From JBEBBU01 sp041158225 (GTDB taxonomy: Bacteria; Pseudomonadota; Gammaproteobacteria; Methylococcales; Methylococcaceae): a stretch of DNA of 13,719 nucleotides. The notes beneath the pieces are model-generated. The model did no database searches, had not been told where the DNA came from, and was given only the letters and a program-made list of their open reading frames with translations. Location: assembly GCA_041158225.1 (NCBI GenBank), contig JBEBBU010000020.1, forward strand, positions 1-13,719. The letters run 5' to 3'. This document shows, one piece after another, positions 7,471 through 13,719 of the stretch; positions within the stretch are counted from its first letter, which is position 1, and each line of letters begins with the position of its first letter. The position numbers were made by a program, and so were the translations under genes.

Positions 7471-7919
7471 TCCCAGCCCAGAATATCCTGATCCTCGCCC
7501 TCGCCCCCTTCACTATTGTCAGCACCATAGGAATAAATATCAAACTTGCCATGCTGGCCAGGCATGACGTAGTGATAGGGGTTATTCCATGGATCGAGTG
7601 GCACTTTTTTCTTGCGCAGGTAAGGACCGTTCCATACCCTGGCTGAACCTGGCTGTTCTATCAGGGACTGCAGACCATCATCGCCAGTGGGATAACGCCC
7701 GACATCCAGTTTGTACATATCCAGTGCTGAGGACAGTTCCTCAATCTGCAACCTGGCAGCCTTGGTCTTGGATTCACCAAGATGCTTCATGACCTGCGGG
7801 CCTACCAGCCCTGCAAGCAGACCAATGATGGCCAGTACCACCAGAAGTTCGATCAGCGTGAATCCACGCTCGACCTGAGCCACCGTACGCAGCCTACCCG
7901 ATTGCCTAATCTGAGACAT
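7467..7919 (-). CDS. gspG: T2SS major pseudopilin GspG
   Basis: GspG is the major subunit of the pseudopilus, the fibre that drives cargo through the secretin. The 150-residue product carries the signature RG|FTLIELLVVLAIIGLLAG with Glu at mature position 5. The C-terminal calcium-binding region of the family is plain: LDPWNNPYHYVMPGQHGKFDIYSYGADN (108-135) and then GGEGEDQDILGW. RYPTGDDGL (75-83) is also diagnostic. The leader is 19 residues, longer than the usual 6-10. The ATG used here has GGTGA six bases upstream; an in-frame GTG (codon 13) would give a seven-residue leader and cannot be excluded. A 32-base gap separates it from gspF. Confidence 0.96.
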   Translation of the reverse strand: MSQIRQSGRLRTVAQVERGFTLIELLVVLAIIGLLAGLVGPQVMKHLGESKTKAARLQIEELSSALDMYKLDVGRYPTGDDGLQSLIEQPGSARVWNGPYLRKKKVPLDPWNNPYHYVMPGQHGKFDIYSYGADNSEGGEGEDQDILGWE

Positions 7920-7951
7920 AACAAATCACCATAGTGTTGAGATAGATCATT

Positions 7952-9169
7952 CTAGAAAGCCAGATCATTGACGCTGACGATAGCCATCAGGATGGAGATA
8001 ATAATACCGCCGATCACGATCCCGAGAAAAATGATCAGCACCGGCTCCATCAGTGCCAGCAGGCGCTGCACAGCGGTCTTTATTTCCTTGTCATAGGTGG
8101 TCGCAACCCGATCCAGCATTTCCGCAAGATGTCCGGATTCTTCCCCAAGACGTATCATCTGTACTGCCATAATCGGAAAAACGCCAGCTTCACTCACCGG
8201 TGCCGCCAGTCCTCCTCCCTGTTTAAGACTGTCGATCGCCAGATCAATCTTGCCAGCAATGGCACGGTTGCCAAGCGTCTCCTTGACGATGGTCAACGCT
8301 GACAGGAGCGTCACACCATTGCCCAGCAGCGTGGCAAGCGTGCGTGCAAAACTGGCCACTTCCAGCTTGCTGACGAGATCGCCCACCAGTGGTAGTTTCA
8401 GCAGCATGGCATCCCACTGCAAACGTCGCACTGGATCGGCCAGCTGCATGCGTACCGCGACATAAGCCACCATCAGCAGCATGAACATCACCCACCAGTA
8501 ATCCCTGACTGCCTGGGCGACACCCACCACAATCTGGGTAGGCAAGGGCAGTTCCTTGCCGGCTGATTCAAACATTTCAGTAAACTGCGGCACCACAAAA
8601 GCCAGCAGCAACAGCATGGAAGCCACTGAGAGTGTCAAGAGGACGGCCGGGTAAATCATTGCTGTCGTCACGGTATCGCGCAACTCCCGTGAACGCTCCA
8701 GATATTCGGAAAGCCTGCGGAGAACTTCCTCCAGCGCACCACCGGCCTCACCTGCCCGAATCAGGTTCAGGTAAAAGCGTGAAAACACCTGCCCCTGTCG
8801 CTCCAGAGCATCAGAAAGCTGGCCCCCACCCTTGACAACTTCCAGCACCCTGCCGACCAGGGCATTGAGGGGAGGATTGTGCTCGCTCAGTTCCATAAGC
8901 ACCTGAAGCCCGCGATCCAGCGGCAGGCCAGCCTCAAGCAGCGTCAACAGTTCCCGGGTAAACGAGTTGATATCCTTCGGCTTGAGCCTTGCTCCCTTTT
9001 TTCCCGGCAACAGAAAACGCAATGGCTGCTTTCCCGCCTGCACGATCCTTATCGGCAGCAGGCCATCAGCCTGCAGGCGCATGAGCAGTGTTGCCTCATC
9101 AGGCGCTTCACACTCAGCTTCAAGCGTCTCGCCTTCCCGGCTTACCGCCTTGTAATGATAAAGAGGCAT
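7952..9169 (-). CDS. gspF: T2SS inner-membrane platform protein GspF
   Basis: GspF is the polytopic core of the inner-membrane platform and is thought to pass ATPase movement to the growing pseudopilus. The 405-residue product has the classic N-terminus MPLYHYKAVSREGE. Two repeated cytoplasmic helical domains follow: about 70-168, with FTRELLTLLEAGLPLDRGLQ and LIRAGEAGGALEEVL, and about 274-368, with FARTLATLLGNGVTLLSAL and MIRLGEESGHLAEML. Three membrane helices lie at about 171-193, 224-241 and 371-397. Length is exactly typical. The gene follows gspE by 20 bases, with GGGAG as ribosome site. The T2SS context excludes PilC of type IV pili, a close relative. Confidence 0.96.
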   Translation of the reverse strand: MPLYHYKAVSREGETLEAECEAPDEATLLMRLQADGLLPIRIVQAGKQPLRFLLPGKKGARLKPKDINSFTRELLTLLEAGLPLDRGLQVLMELSEHNPPLNALVGRVLEVVKGGGQLSDALERQGQVFSRFYLNLIRAGEAGGALEEVLRRLSEYLERSRELRDTVTTAMIYPAVLLTLSVASMLLLLAFVVPQFTEMFESAGKELPLPTQIVVGVAQAVRDYWWVMFMLLMVAYVAVRMQLADPVRRLQWDAMLLKLPLVGDLVSKLEVASFARTLATLLGNGVTLLSALTIVKETLGNRAIAGKIDLAIDSLKQGGGLAAPVSEAGVFPIMAVQMIRLGEESGHLAEMLDRVATTYDKEIKTAVQRLLALMEPVLIIFLGIVIGGIIISILMAIVSVNDLAF

Positions 9170-9189
9170 GAATCAGCGACTCCCGATCA

Positions 9190-10893
9190 TCAATGATCTG
9201 AGGTCACACGCAGGACCTCTTCCAGTGTGGTCATACCCGCCAGTGCTTTCTGGATACCATCGTCGTACATGGTCTGCATACCCTCTGCAAGCGCCGCTTC
9301 CTCAATATGACGTGACTGGGCGTGAGTCATGACCAGACGGCGGATTTCATCGGTCATGACCAGGAATTCCACGATGGCAAGCCTGCCCCGGTATCCTGAG
9401 CCGCCGCAAGCCTCACAGCCCACAGGATGCGCCAGCATCAGTGGACCTTCGGGCTGGTAATGCCTGAGATTCATTTCGTCCGCGACTTCAGCCAGGGCTG
9501 GTTTCAGCTCGCGGCAATCAAGACACAGACGTCTGACCAGACGCTGCCCAAGAATACCATTGACCGTTGATGTAATCAGGTAATCTTCCAGCCCCATGTC
9601 CATCAGACGGGTCACACCACTCGCGGCATCGTTGGTATGCAGGGTTGAAAGCACAAGATGTCCGGTCAGGGCAGACTGCACGGCAATGCGCGCAGTCTCA
9701 AGATCGCGCATTTCACCAATCATGATGACATCAGGATCCTGACGCATGATGGATCTGAGGGAATTGGCAAAGGTCAGTCCGATCTGGGGTTTGACCTGAA
9801 TCTGGTTAACTCCCTCCAGCTGATATTCCACCGGATCTTCCACCGTGATGATCTTGCGCTCGGGTGTATTGATCTTGTGTAATGCCGTATACAGGGTGGT
9901 ACTCTTGCCGCTACCTGTTGGACCTGTGATCAGGATGATACCGTGTGGCAGCGACAGTATTTCCAGGAATCGCGCCAGCGCATCGCCATCAAAACCCAGT
10001 CTGGCAAAATCGAGCACGATGCTCTCCTTGTGCAACAGACGGATGACCACACTTTCGCCATACATGGTAGGCACGGTTGACACACGCAGATCCAGTTCCT
10101 TGCCCTGCACCTGCAGCTTGATCCGCCCATCCTGCGGCAGCCGGCGTTCAGCGATATTCAGTTTGGCCATGATCTTGATACGTGAAATCACGGCAGCCGT
10201 TGACCTGACTGGCGGTGCTTCGACATCACGCAGCACCCCATCAACCCTGAAGCGCACCTTGAGCTGCTGTTCAAACGGTTCGACATGGATATCCGAAGCC
10301 CTGGACTCCACGGCCCGCTGCATGATGAGATTGACCATTCTGATCACGGGGGCTTCACTGGCCAGATCTTTCAGATGCTCGACATCGGCCTGATCAATTT
10401 CTTCGTCGCCGCCAATGTTATCAACGATCTGGCCCATGGCAGACTTGCCGCTGCCCAACTGGTGTTCAATAGCCTTTTCTATGTCTGAAGGAAAACCCAC
10501 ACAGATTTCAACCGGTTTTTCCAGTGCCAGTTCCATGGCACTGACCAGATCAGCATCCAGAGGGTCGGCCATGGCAATCAGGACGGCCCCACCTTCCTGG
10601 TCTTTAATCCCTACGATATGGTTTTCCTTGAGAAACCTTGGCGGAAGCGCATTGGCAAAAGGATTTTCATCCGGGTAATCCTGGGGCGTGATCACGCTGA
10701 AGCTGCTAACCTCGCCCAGCGTTTCTGCCACATCTTTTTCAGCCACCAGGCCAAGCTTGAGCAGCAGACCTGGCAGTTTCTGGTTATCAGCCTGAGCAAG
10801 CAGCCGGCGTGCCCTGAGAAGGTCGGCATCACGAAGATGACCGCGTCTCAGAAGTGCGTGAGCAAACTGCTCATAGGGATCATGGGTCTGCAT
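9190..10893 (-). CDS. gspE: T2SS assembly ATPase GspE
   Basis: GspE is the cytoplasmic hexameric ATPase that powers the pseudopilus, docked to GspL. From the ATG at 10893 the product has 567 residues. An N-terminal MshEN-like domain (about 1-145) precedes the ATPase, which shows ASDIHVEPFE (199-208), Walker A GPTGSGKS (324-331), the Asp box TVEDPVEY (350-357), Walker B DVIMIGEMRD (388-397) and the His box STLHTND (416-422). Four cysteines (457, 460, 493, 496) form the zinc site typical of GspE. The frame is open up to an earlier ATG at 10950, which would overlap the upstream oxidase gene by 47 bases and add 19 residues (MIPKVYLIPTS...) unlike the family. The ATG at 10893 lies 10 bases after the oxidase stop and is preferred, although neither has a clear ribosome site. 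Confidence 0.95.
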   Translation of the reverse strand: MQTHDPYEQFAHALLRRGHLRDADLLRARRLLAQADNQKLPGLLLKLGLVAEKDVAETLGEVSSFSVITPQDYPDENPFANALPPRFLKENHIVGIKDQEGGAVLIAMADPLDADLVSAMELALEKPVEICVGFPSDIEKAIEHQLGSGKSAMGQIVDNIGGDEEIDQADVEHLKDLASEAPVIRMVNLIMQRAVESRASDIHVEPFEQQLKVRFRVDGVLRDVEAPPVRSTAAVISRIKIMAKLNIAERRLPQDGRIKLQVQGKELDLRVSTVPTMYGESVVIRLLHKESIVLDFARLGFDGDALARFLEILSLPHGIILITGPTGSGKSTTLYTALHKINTPERKIITVEDPVEYQLEGVNQIQVKPQIGLTFANSLRSIMRQDPDVIMIGEMRDLETARIAVQSALTGHLVLSTLHTNDAASGVTRLMDMGLEDYLITSTVNGILGQRLVRRLCLDCRELKPALAEVADEMNLRHYQPEGPLMLAHPVGCEACGGSGYRGRLAIVEFLVMTDEIRRLVMTHAQSRHIEEAALAEGMQTMYDDGIQKALAGMTTLEEVLRVTSDH

Positions 10894-10903
10894 GGGATAG
10901 GCG

Positions 10904-12289
10904 TCAGTCGACAAACAGCTTGTCGGGATTAAGTATACCTTTGGGATCAAAGACCTGCTTGATACCGCGCATCAGGGAACGGTGCGTGGCATCCAGTTCG
11001 CGATCCATATAAGGCAGCTTTTCCAGTCCGACACCATGCTCACCGGAAAGGCTGCCACGCAGGCTGATGACCAGCGAAAACAGCGCATCCAGACAGGCAT
11101 GAGCACGCCTGAGAGCATCAGCGTCATCAGGGTCAAACAGCAGGTTGACATGAATATTGCCATTGCCGGCATGGCCAAAGTTGACGATGGCGATGGAAAA
11201 TCGCTGCGACAGCTGGTCAATCCCGCTGATAAGATCAGGAATGGCGGTAACTGGTACCACCACATCTTCATTGATTTTCTTGGGCGCAATCTTTCTCAGC
11301 GCGGGAGAAAGCGCCTTACGTACCGCCCAGAGCGCCTCAGCCTCCTGTGCATTGTCTGCGATCCGGCACTCCACCAGTCCCTCATTGGAAGCTACGCTGA
11401 CCAGTCTCTCCATGGCGGCGCTTATGCTATCGCGGAAGCCATCAACCTCGACCATCAGCAGGGCATGCACGCCCTCAGGCAGATCAAGCGTCGTGGACTC
11501 CCTGACCAGGCGGATGGCGTTGCCATCAATAAACTCCAGGGCACAGGGAAGTACCGGCTGTGCCATGATGGAAGCCACCGCTCTGGCTGCTGCCGCAACA
11601 TCCCTGTATCCAAGGCGGATCAGCTGCCTGGCCTCAGCCAGTGGTGTCAGCTTCAGCACAGCTTCGGTGATGATGGCCAGTGTGCCCTCTGATCCGATCA
11701 GCAGACGCGTGAGGTCATAACCCACCACGCCTTTGGTGGTGTAAACACCGCAACGCAGCGTTTCGCCCGCGCCCGTGACCGCACGCAGACCCAGCGTGTT
11801 GTCACGTGGCGTGCCATATTTGACCGCCCTCGGACCCGCTGAGTTATAAGCCAGATTACCGCCAATACTGCAGAAAGCTGCACTGGTAGGATCAGGTGCC
11901 CAGAAAAAACCGAGTGGCTGCAGATAATCCTGTAGCGCCTGATTGGTAACACCAGGTTCGACCACCACATAACGGTTGTCTACCGATATCTCCCTGATGG
12001 CGGTCATTCTCTCCATGGAGACGACAATGCCGCCCCTAACCGGCACACTGGCCCCGGTCGTGCCGGTTCCCCTTCCGCGTGGCGTCAGCGCAACCTCAAA
12101 AGTATTACAGAGACTTGCCAGTTCCAGCACCTGGTCGTGATGCCGTGGAAACACAACCGCTTCTGGCAAGACATGACGCTTGCTGTTGTCATAGCCATAA
12201 GACCAGCAGTCTGCAGGCTCTGTCAGCAGATCCTCTGGTCTGAAGCACGCGTTCAATCGGGCCAGCAGTCCGGCAGGCATCAGATTCAT
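10904..12289 (-). CDS. FAD-linked oxidase, GlcD / D-lactate dehydrogenase-like
   Basis: This is a 461-residue flavoenzyme of the VAO/GlcD superfamily, which oxidises 2-hydroxy acids such as glycolate, D-lactate or D-2-hydroxyglutarate. FAD-domain motifs are PRGRGTGTTGA (70-80), EPGVTN (111-116), PDPTS (132-136), GGNLAYNSAGP (143-153), KYGTPRDN (157-164) and GSEGTLAIITEAVLKL (199-214). The C-terminal oxidase domain has EDVVVP (341-346), the His-containing FGHAGNGNIHVN (371-382), SGEHGVG (415-421) and GILNPDK (451-457). There is no fused Fe-S domain and no membrane segment. The length and motifs fit GlcD, bacterial D-LDH and D2HGDH equally, and the substrate cannot be read from the sequence. 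No GlcE or GlcF partner lies next to it. Its start overlaps the gmhA/diaA stop as ATGA and its end lies 10 bases before gspE, so it appears to share a transcript with both. Confidence 0.9.
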   Translation of the reverse strand: MNLMPAGLLARLNACFRPEDLLTEPADCWSYGYDNSKRHVLPEAVVFPRHHDQVLELASLCNTFEVALTPRGRGTGTTGASVPVRGGIVVSMERMTAIREISVDNRYVVVEPGVTNQALQDYLQPLGFFWAPDPTSAAFCSIGGNLAYNSAGPRAVKYGTPRDNTLGLRAVTGAGETLRCGVYTTKGVVGYDLTRLLIGSEGTLAIITEAVLKLTPLAEARQLIRLGYRDVAAAARAVASIMAQPVLPCALEFIDGNAIRLVRESTTLDLPEGVHALLMVEVDGFRDSISAAMERLVSVASNEGLVECRIADNAQEAEALWAVRKALSPALRKIAPKKINEDVVVPVTAIPDLISGIDQLSQRFSIAIVNFGHAGNGNIHVNLLFDPDDADALRRAHACLDALFSLVISLRGSLSGEHGVGLEKLPYMDRELDATHRSLMRGIKQVFDPKGILNPDKLFVD

Positions 12290-12882
12290 GGTATCTGTTC
12301 GCCAAACAGTGTGTAATCAATGGTGTCACAGAGCGCATGCGTCACAAGAAGATGTATTTCCTGTATGCGGGCTGTGGAATCGACTGCTACGCGGATTTCA
12401 ATATCATCGTCATGCAGAATACGCGCAGCTTCACCGCCATCACGCCCAGAGAGTAATACCACACGCATGCCACGTTCATGTGCCGCCCTGATAGCCTGCA
12501 GGATACTGGGGGAACGGCCGCTGGTCGTATAAGCCAGCAGCGCATCGGTCGCCTGCCCCAGCGCCAGAATCTGCCTGGCAAATACATCACGGTAGTCATA
12601 ATCATTGGCAATCGAGGTCAGCGTAGGCGTATCTGCAGTCAGGGCTATGGCAGGCAGTCCTGGCCGCTCCCGTTCAAAACGGTTCAGCATCTCTGATGAG
12701 AAATGCTGGGCTTCAGCCGCTGAGCCTCCGTTACCGCAGCACAATATCCTGCCATCGGCCAGCAGGCTTTCAGACAGAAGAAATCCGGCGCGCTCGCTGG
12801 CATCAGCGACCTGCTCCATCACGGATTCCAGGCACTGCAGATGATGCAGGAAAAGTTTTTTCACACGGCTGTCAGCATTCAT
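12286..12882 (-). CDS. gmhA: SIS-domain phosphoheptose isomerase GmhA / DiaA type
   Basis: The 198-residue single SIS-domain protein is collinear with GmhA, which converts sedoheptulose 7-phosphate to heptose 7-phosphate for lipopolysaccharide, and with DiaA, which binds DnaA and times replication. The sugar-phosphate site is clear: CCGNGGSAAEAQHF (48-61), TTSGRSPS (119-126) and SGRDGGE (145-151). By alignment from memory, His60, Glu64, Gln174 and His182 match the GmhA catalytic/zinc residues (H61, E65, Q172 and H180 in E. coli GmhA); E. coli DiaA lacks the Glu and the last His. The C-terminal TLF (191-193) matches DiaA Leu190-Phe191, implicated in DnaA binding. The yraN neighbour is the diaA context in E. 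coli and the gmhA (PA4425) context in Pseudomonas. I favour an active isomerase; a DnaA role is possible. Both ends overlap neighbours as ATGA. Confidence 0.88.
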   Translation of the reverse strand: MNADSRVKKLFLHHLQCLESVMEQVADASERAGFLLSESLLADGRILCCGNGGSAAEAQHFSSEMLNRFERERPGLPAIALTADTPTLTSIANDYDYRDVFARQILALGQATDALLAYTTSGRSPSILQAIRAAHERGMRVVLLSGRDGGEAARILHDDDIEIRVAVDSTARIQEIHLLVTHALCDTIDYTLFGEQIP

Positions 12883-13256
12883 GAGGCAGTGATCGCATTT
12901 TTAATCCAGTTAAATGTCAGTCCGTCAGGCTTCGCTGGTGACATGGCGACCACATCCAGTCTGAACGGCCCATGAAATTTCCTCACTTTGAGGTAGTAAA
13001 GACTGGTCGCCAGGAGACGACGCTGTTTTCTGGCATCGACACTATACAATGCCCCTCCATGCTGCTGGCCTGCCCGGTAACGGACTTCCACCGCAACCCT
13101 GAACCCGCCATCCTGCATGATCAGGTCAAGCTCCCCTGAACGACACCTGAAGTTACGCTCAAGCAGCACCAGTCCCTGTTCCTCCAGATACTGAAGCGCC
13201 AGATTTTCTGCCAGTCTGCCACGTTCAGATGCACTAGCGCGGAACAGGTCTGCCAT
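12879..13256 (-). CDS. yraN: YraN family protein (UPF0102, endonuclease-like fold)
   Basis: This small cytoplasmic protein belongs to the UPF0102/YraN family, which has a restriction-endonuclease-like fold and no settled function. From the ATG at 13256 it has 125 residues, close to the family norm. The nuclease-like core shows Glu17, SGELDLI (40-46), VEVRYR (56-61) and the downstream ARKQRRLL (75-82), comparable to E. coli YraN (GEIDLI, VEVRYR). The frame stays open to an ATG at 13352, but the extra 32 residues are unlike the family and lie wholly within lpoA, so the shorter form is preferred; its start overlaps the lpoA end by 23 bases. The stop overlaps the next start as ATGA. The genomic link to lpoA and gmhA/diaA is the strongest support. 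Confidence 0.92.
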   Translation of the reverse strand: MADLFRASASERGRLAENLALQYLEEQGLVLLERNFRCRSGELDLIMQDGGFRVAVEVRYRAGQQHGGALYSVDARKQRRLLATSLYYLKVRKFHGPFRLDVVAMSPAKPDGLTFNWIKNAITAS

Positions 13257-13719
13257 TGGCAAACTCGGCACAGCTGGCCTCGCGCTGGAGGACATGGCCG
13301 CCAGGAAGGCGTAACGTGCCGGTAAAGCCGGAGAAACTGAAACCACCTCCATGCTTCATGTCCTGAATACGCATGCCCAGCTGGAATGCATCCAGACCAA
13401 AAGCCACGAGACGGAGATAATCAGGCTGCACGCGCGTAAGCCCCGCCTGCATGGCCGTCTGGGACAGGGCGCCACCTTCACCTGGCCGGATGACCCATGG
13501 AATATCACAGAAGACAACACCATCCAGTGGCTGATCCAGAATCGCATCCGCTCTCCCCATGAACAGGGACGAATGCGCATAGACAGGCAACCTTACCTGC
13601 ATTGCATCCAGCGAAGGCTTGATAATACGGGCATCATGGGCGTCAGCCACCATCCAGATGAAATCCGGAAGCCCCTGCTCATAGGGGGTGGCCGATGACG
13701 CCCCGGCACCACTGATGAT
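13234..13719 (-). CDS. lpoA: Penicillin-binding protein activator LpoA, C-terminal part
   Basis: The frame is open from the right window edge and ends at TAG (13236-13234), giving the last 161 residues of a larger protein. LpoA is an outer-membrane lipoprotein that reaches through the periplasm to activate the peptidoglycan synthase PBP1a. The visible part belongs to its C-terminal periplasmic-binding-protein-like domain: LPVYAHSSLF, LDGVVFCDIPWVI, LRLVAFGLDAFQL and the closing GFTGTLRLPGGHVLQREASCAEFANGRPV, which follow the same order as the end of E. coli LpoA. The lipobox and TPR-like N-domain lie outside the window. Position before yraN is the conserved gammaproteobacterial arrangement. 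Confidence 0.9.
   Translation of the reverse strand: MISGAGASSATPYEQGLPDFIWMVADAHDARIIKPSLDAMQVRLPVYAHSSLFMGRADAILDQPLDGVVFCDIPWVIRPGEGGALSQTAMQAGLTRVQPDYLRLVAFGLDAFQLGMRIQDMKHGGGFSFSGFTGTLRLPGGHVLQREASCAEFANGRPVPR

Noticed and set aside
10938..10943. TATACT-like -10 element upstream of gspE
   Set aside because: It lies inside the conserved GILNP-coding end of the oxidase gene and has no acceptable -35 hexamer 16-18 bases upstream. A gspE promoter there is not supported.
10894..10950. Longer gspE start at 10950
   Set aside because: It would add 19 residues unlike other GspE N-termini and overlap the conserved oxidase C-terminus by 47 bases without a ribosome site.
13257..13352. Longer yraN start at 13352
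   Set aside because: The extra 32 residues lie within the lpoA coding region and do not resemble YraN N-termini; the shorter 125-residue form fits the family length.

Overview
The window is about 13.7 kb of tightly packed bacterial DNA with every supportable gene on the minus strand, so transcription runs from the right end towards position 1. The lpoA–yraN–gmhA/diaA series at the right and the type II secretion (T2SS) gene content point to a Gammaproteobacterium of moderate GC (judged by eye, not counted). I cannot fix genus or species. No tRNA, rRNA, CRISPR array, insertion sequence or prophage gene is visible. No stretch over 300 bases lacks a gene; the longest non-coding gap is 47 bases (108-154).

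Right-hand block (13719 to about 10904): the C-terminal end of the outer-membrane lipoprotein LpoA (cut by the window edge), a YraN-family endonuclease-like protein, a SIS-domain phosphoheptose isomerase of the GmhA/DiaA type, and a GlcD-like FAD-linked oxidase. The genes overlap by a few bases (ATGA at two junctions), as expected for translational coupling. In E. coli the equivalent locus is lpoA-yraN-diaA-dolP; here the oxidase takes the dolP place.

Main block (10893 to 155): a complete structural T2SS cluster in the order gspE-F-G-H-I-J-K-L-M-C(N)-D. This order, with the secretin last, a GspC-like 'N' protein without a PDZ domain and a secretin with its own lipobox, matches the Xanthomonas Xps type rather than the E. 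coli/Vibrio gspCDEF... type. GspE is the cytoplasmic ATPase. GspF, L, M and C form the inner-membrane platform. GspG is the major pseudopilin, GspH/I/J/K are the minor ones, and GspD is the outer-membrane channel. The prepilin peptidase (GspO/PilD) is not in the window and must be encoded elsewhere.

Left edge (154 to 1): after gspD there is a short gap with a plausible sigma-70-like promoter and a good ribosome site, then the start of an unrecognised basic protein cut by the window edge.

Most of the window is a recognisable, conserved system. The parts most worth a second look are the strongly acidic C-terminal tail of the GspC/XpsN protein opposite a basic Gly-Lys linker in GspD, the long Gly/Ser-rich insertion in GspD, the intact isomerase residues in the DiaA-locus protein, the start of gspM, and the unknown partial gene at the left edge.
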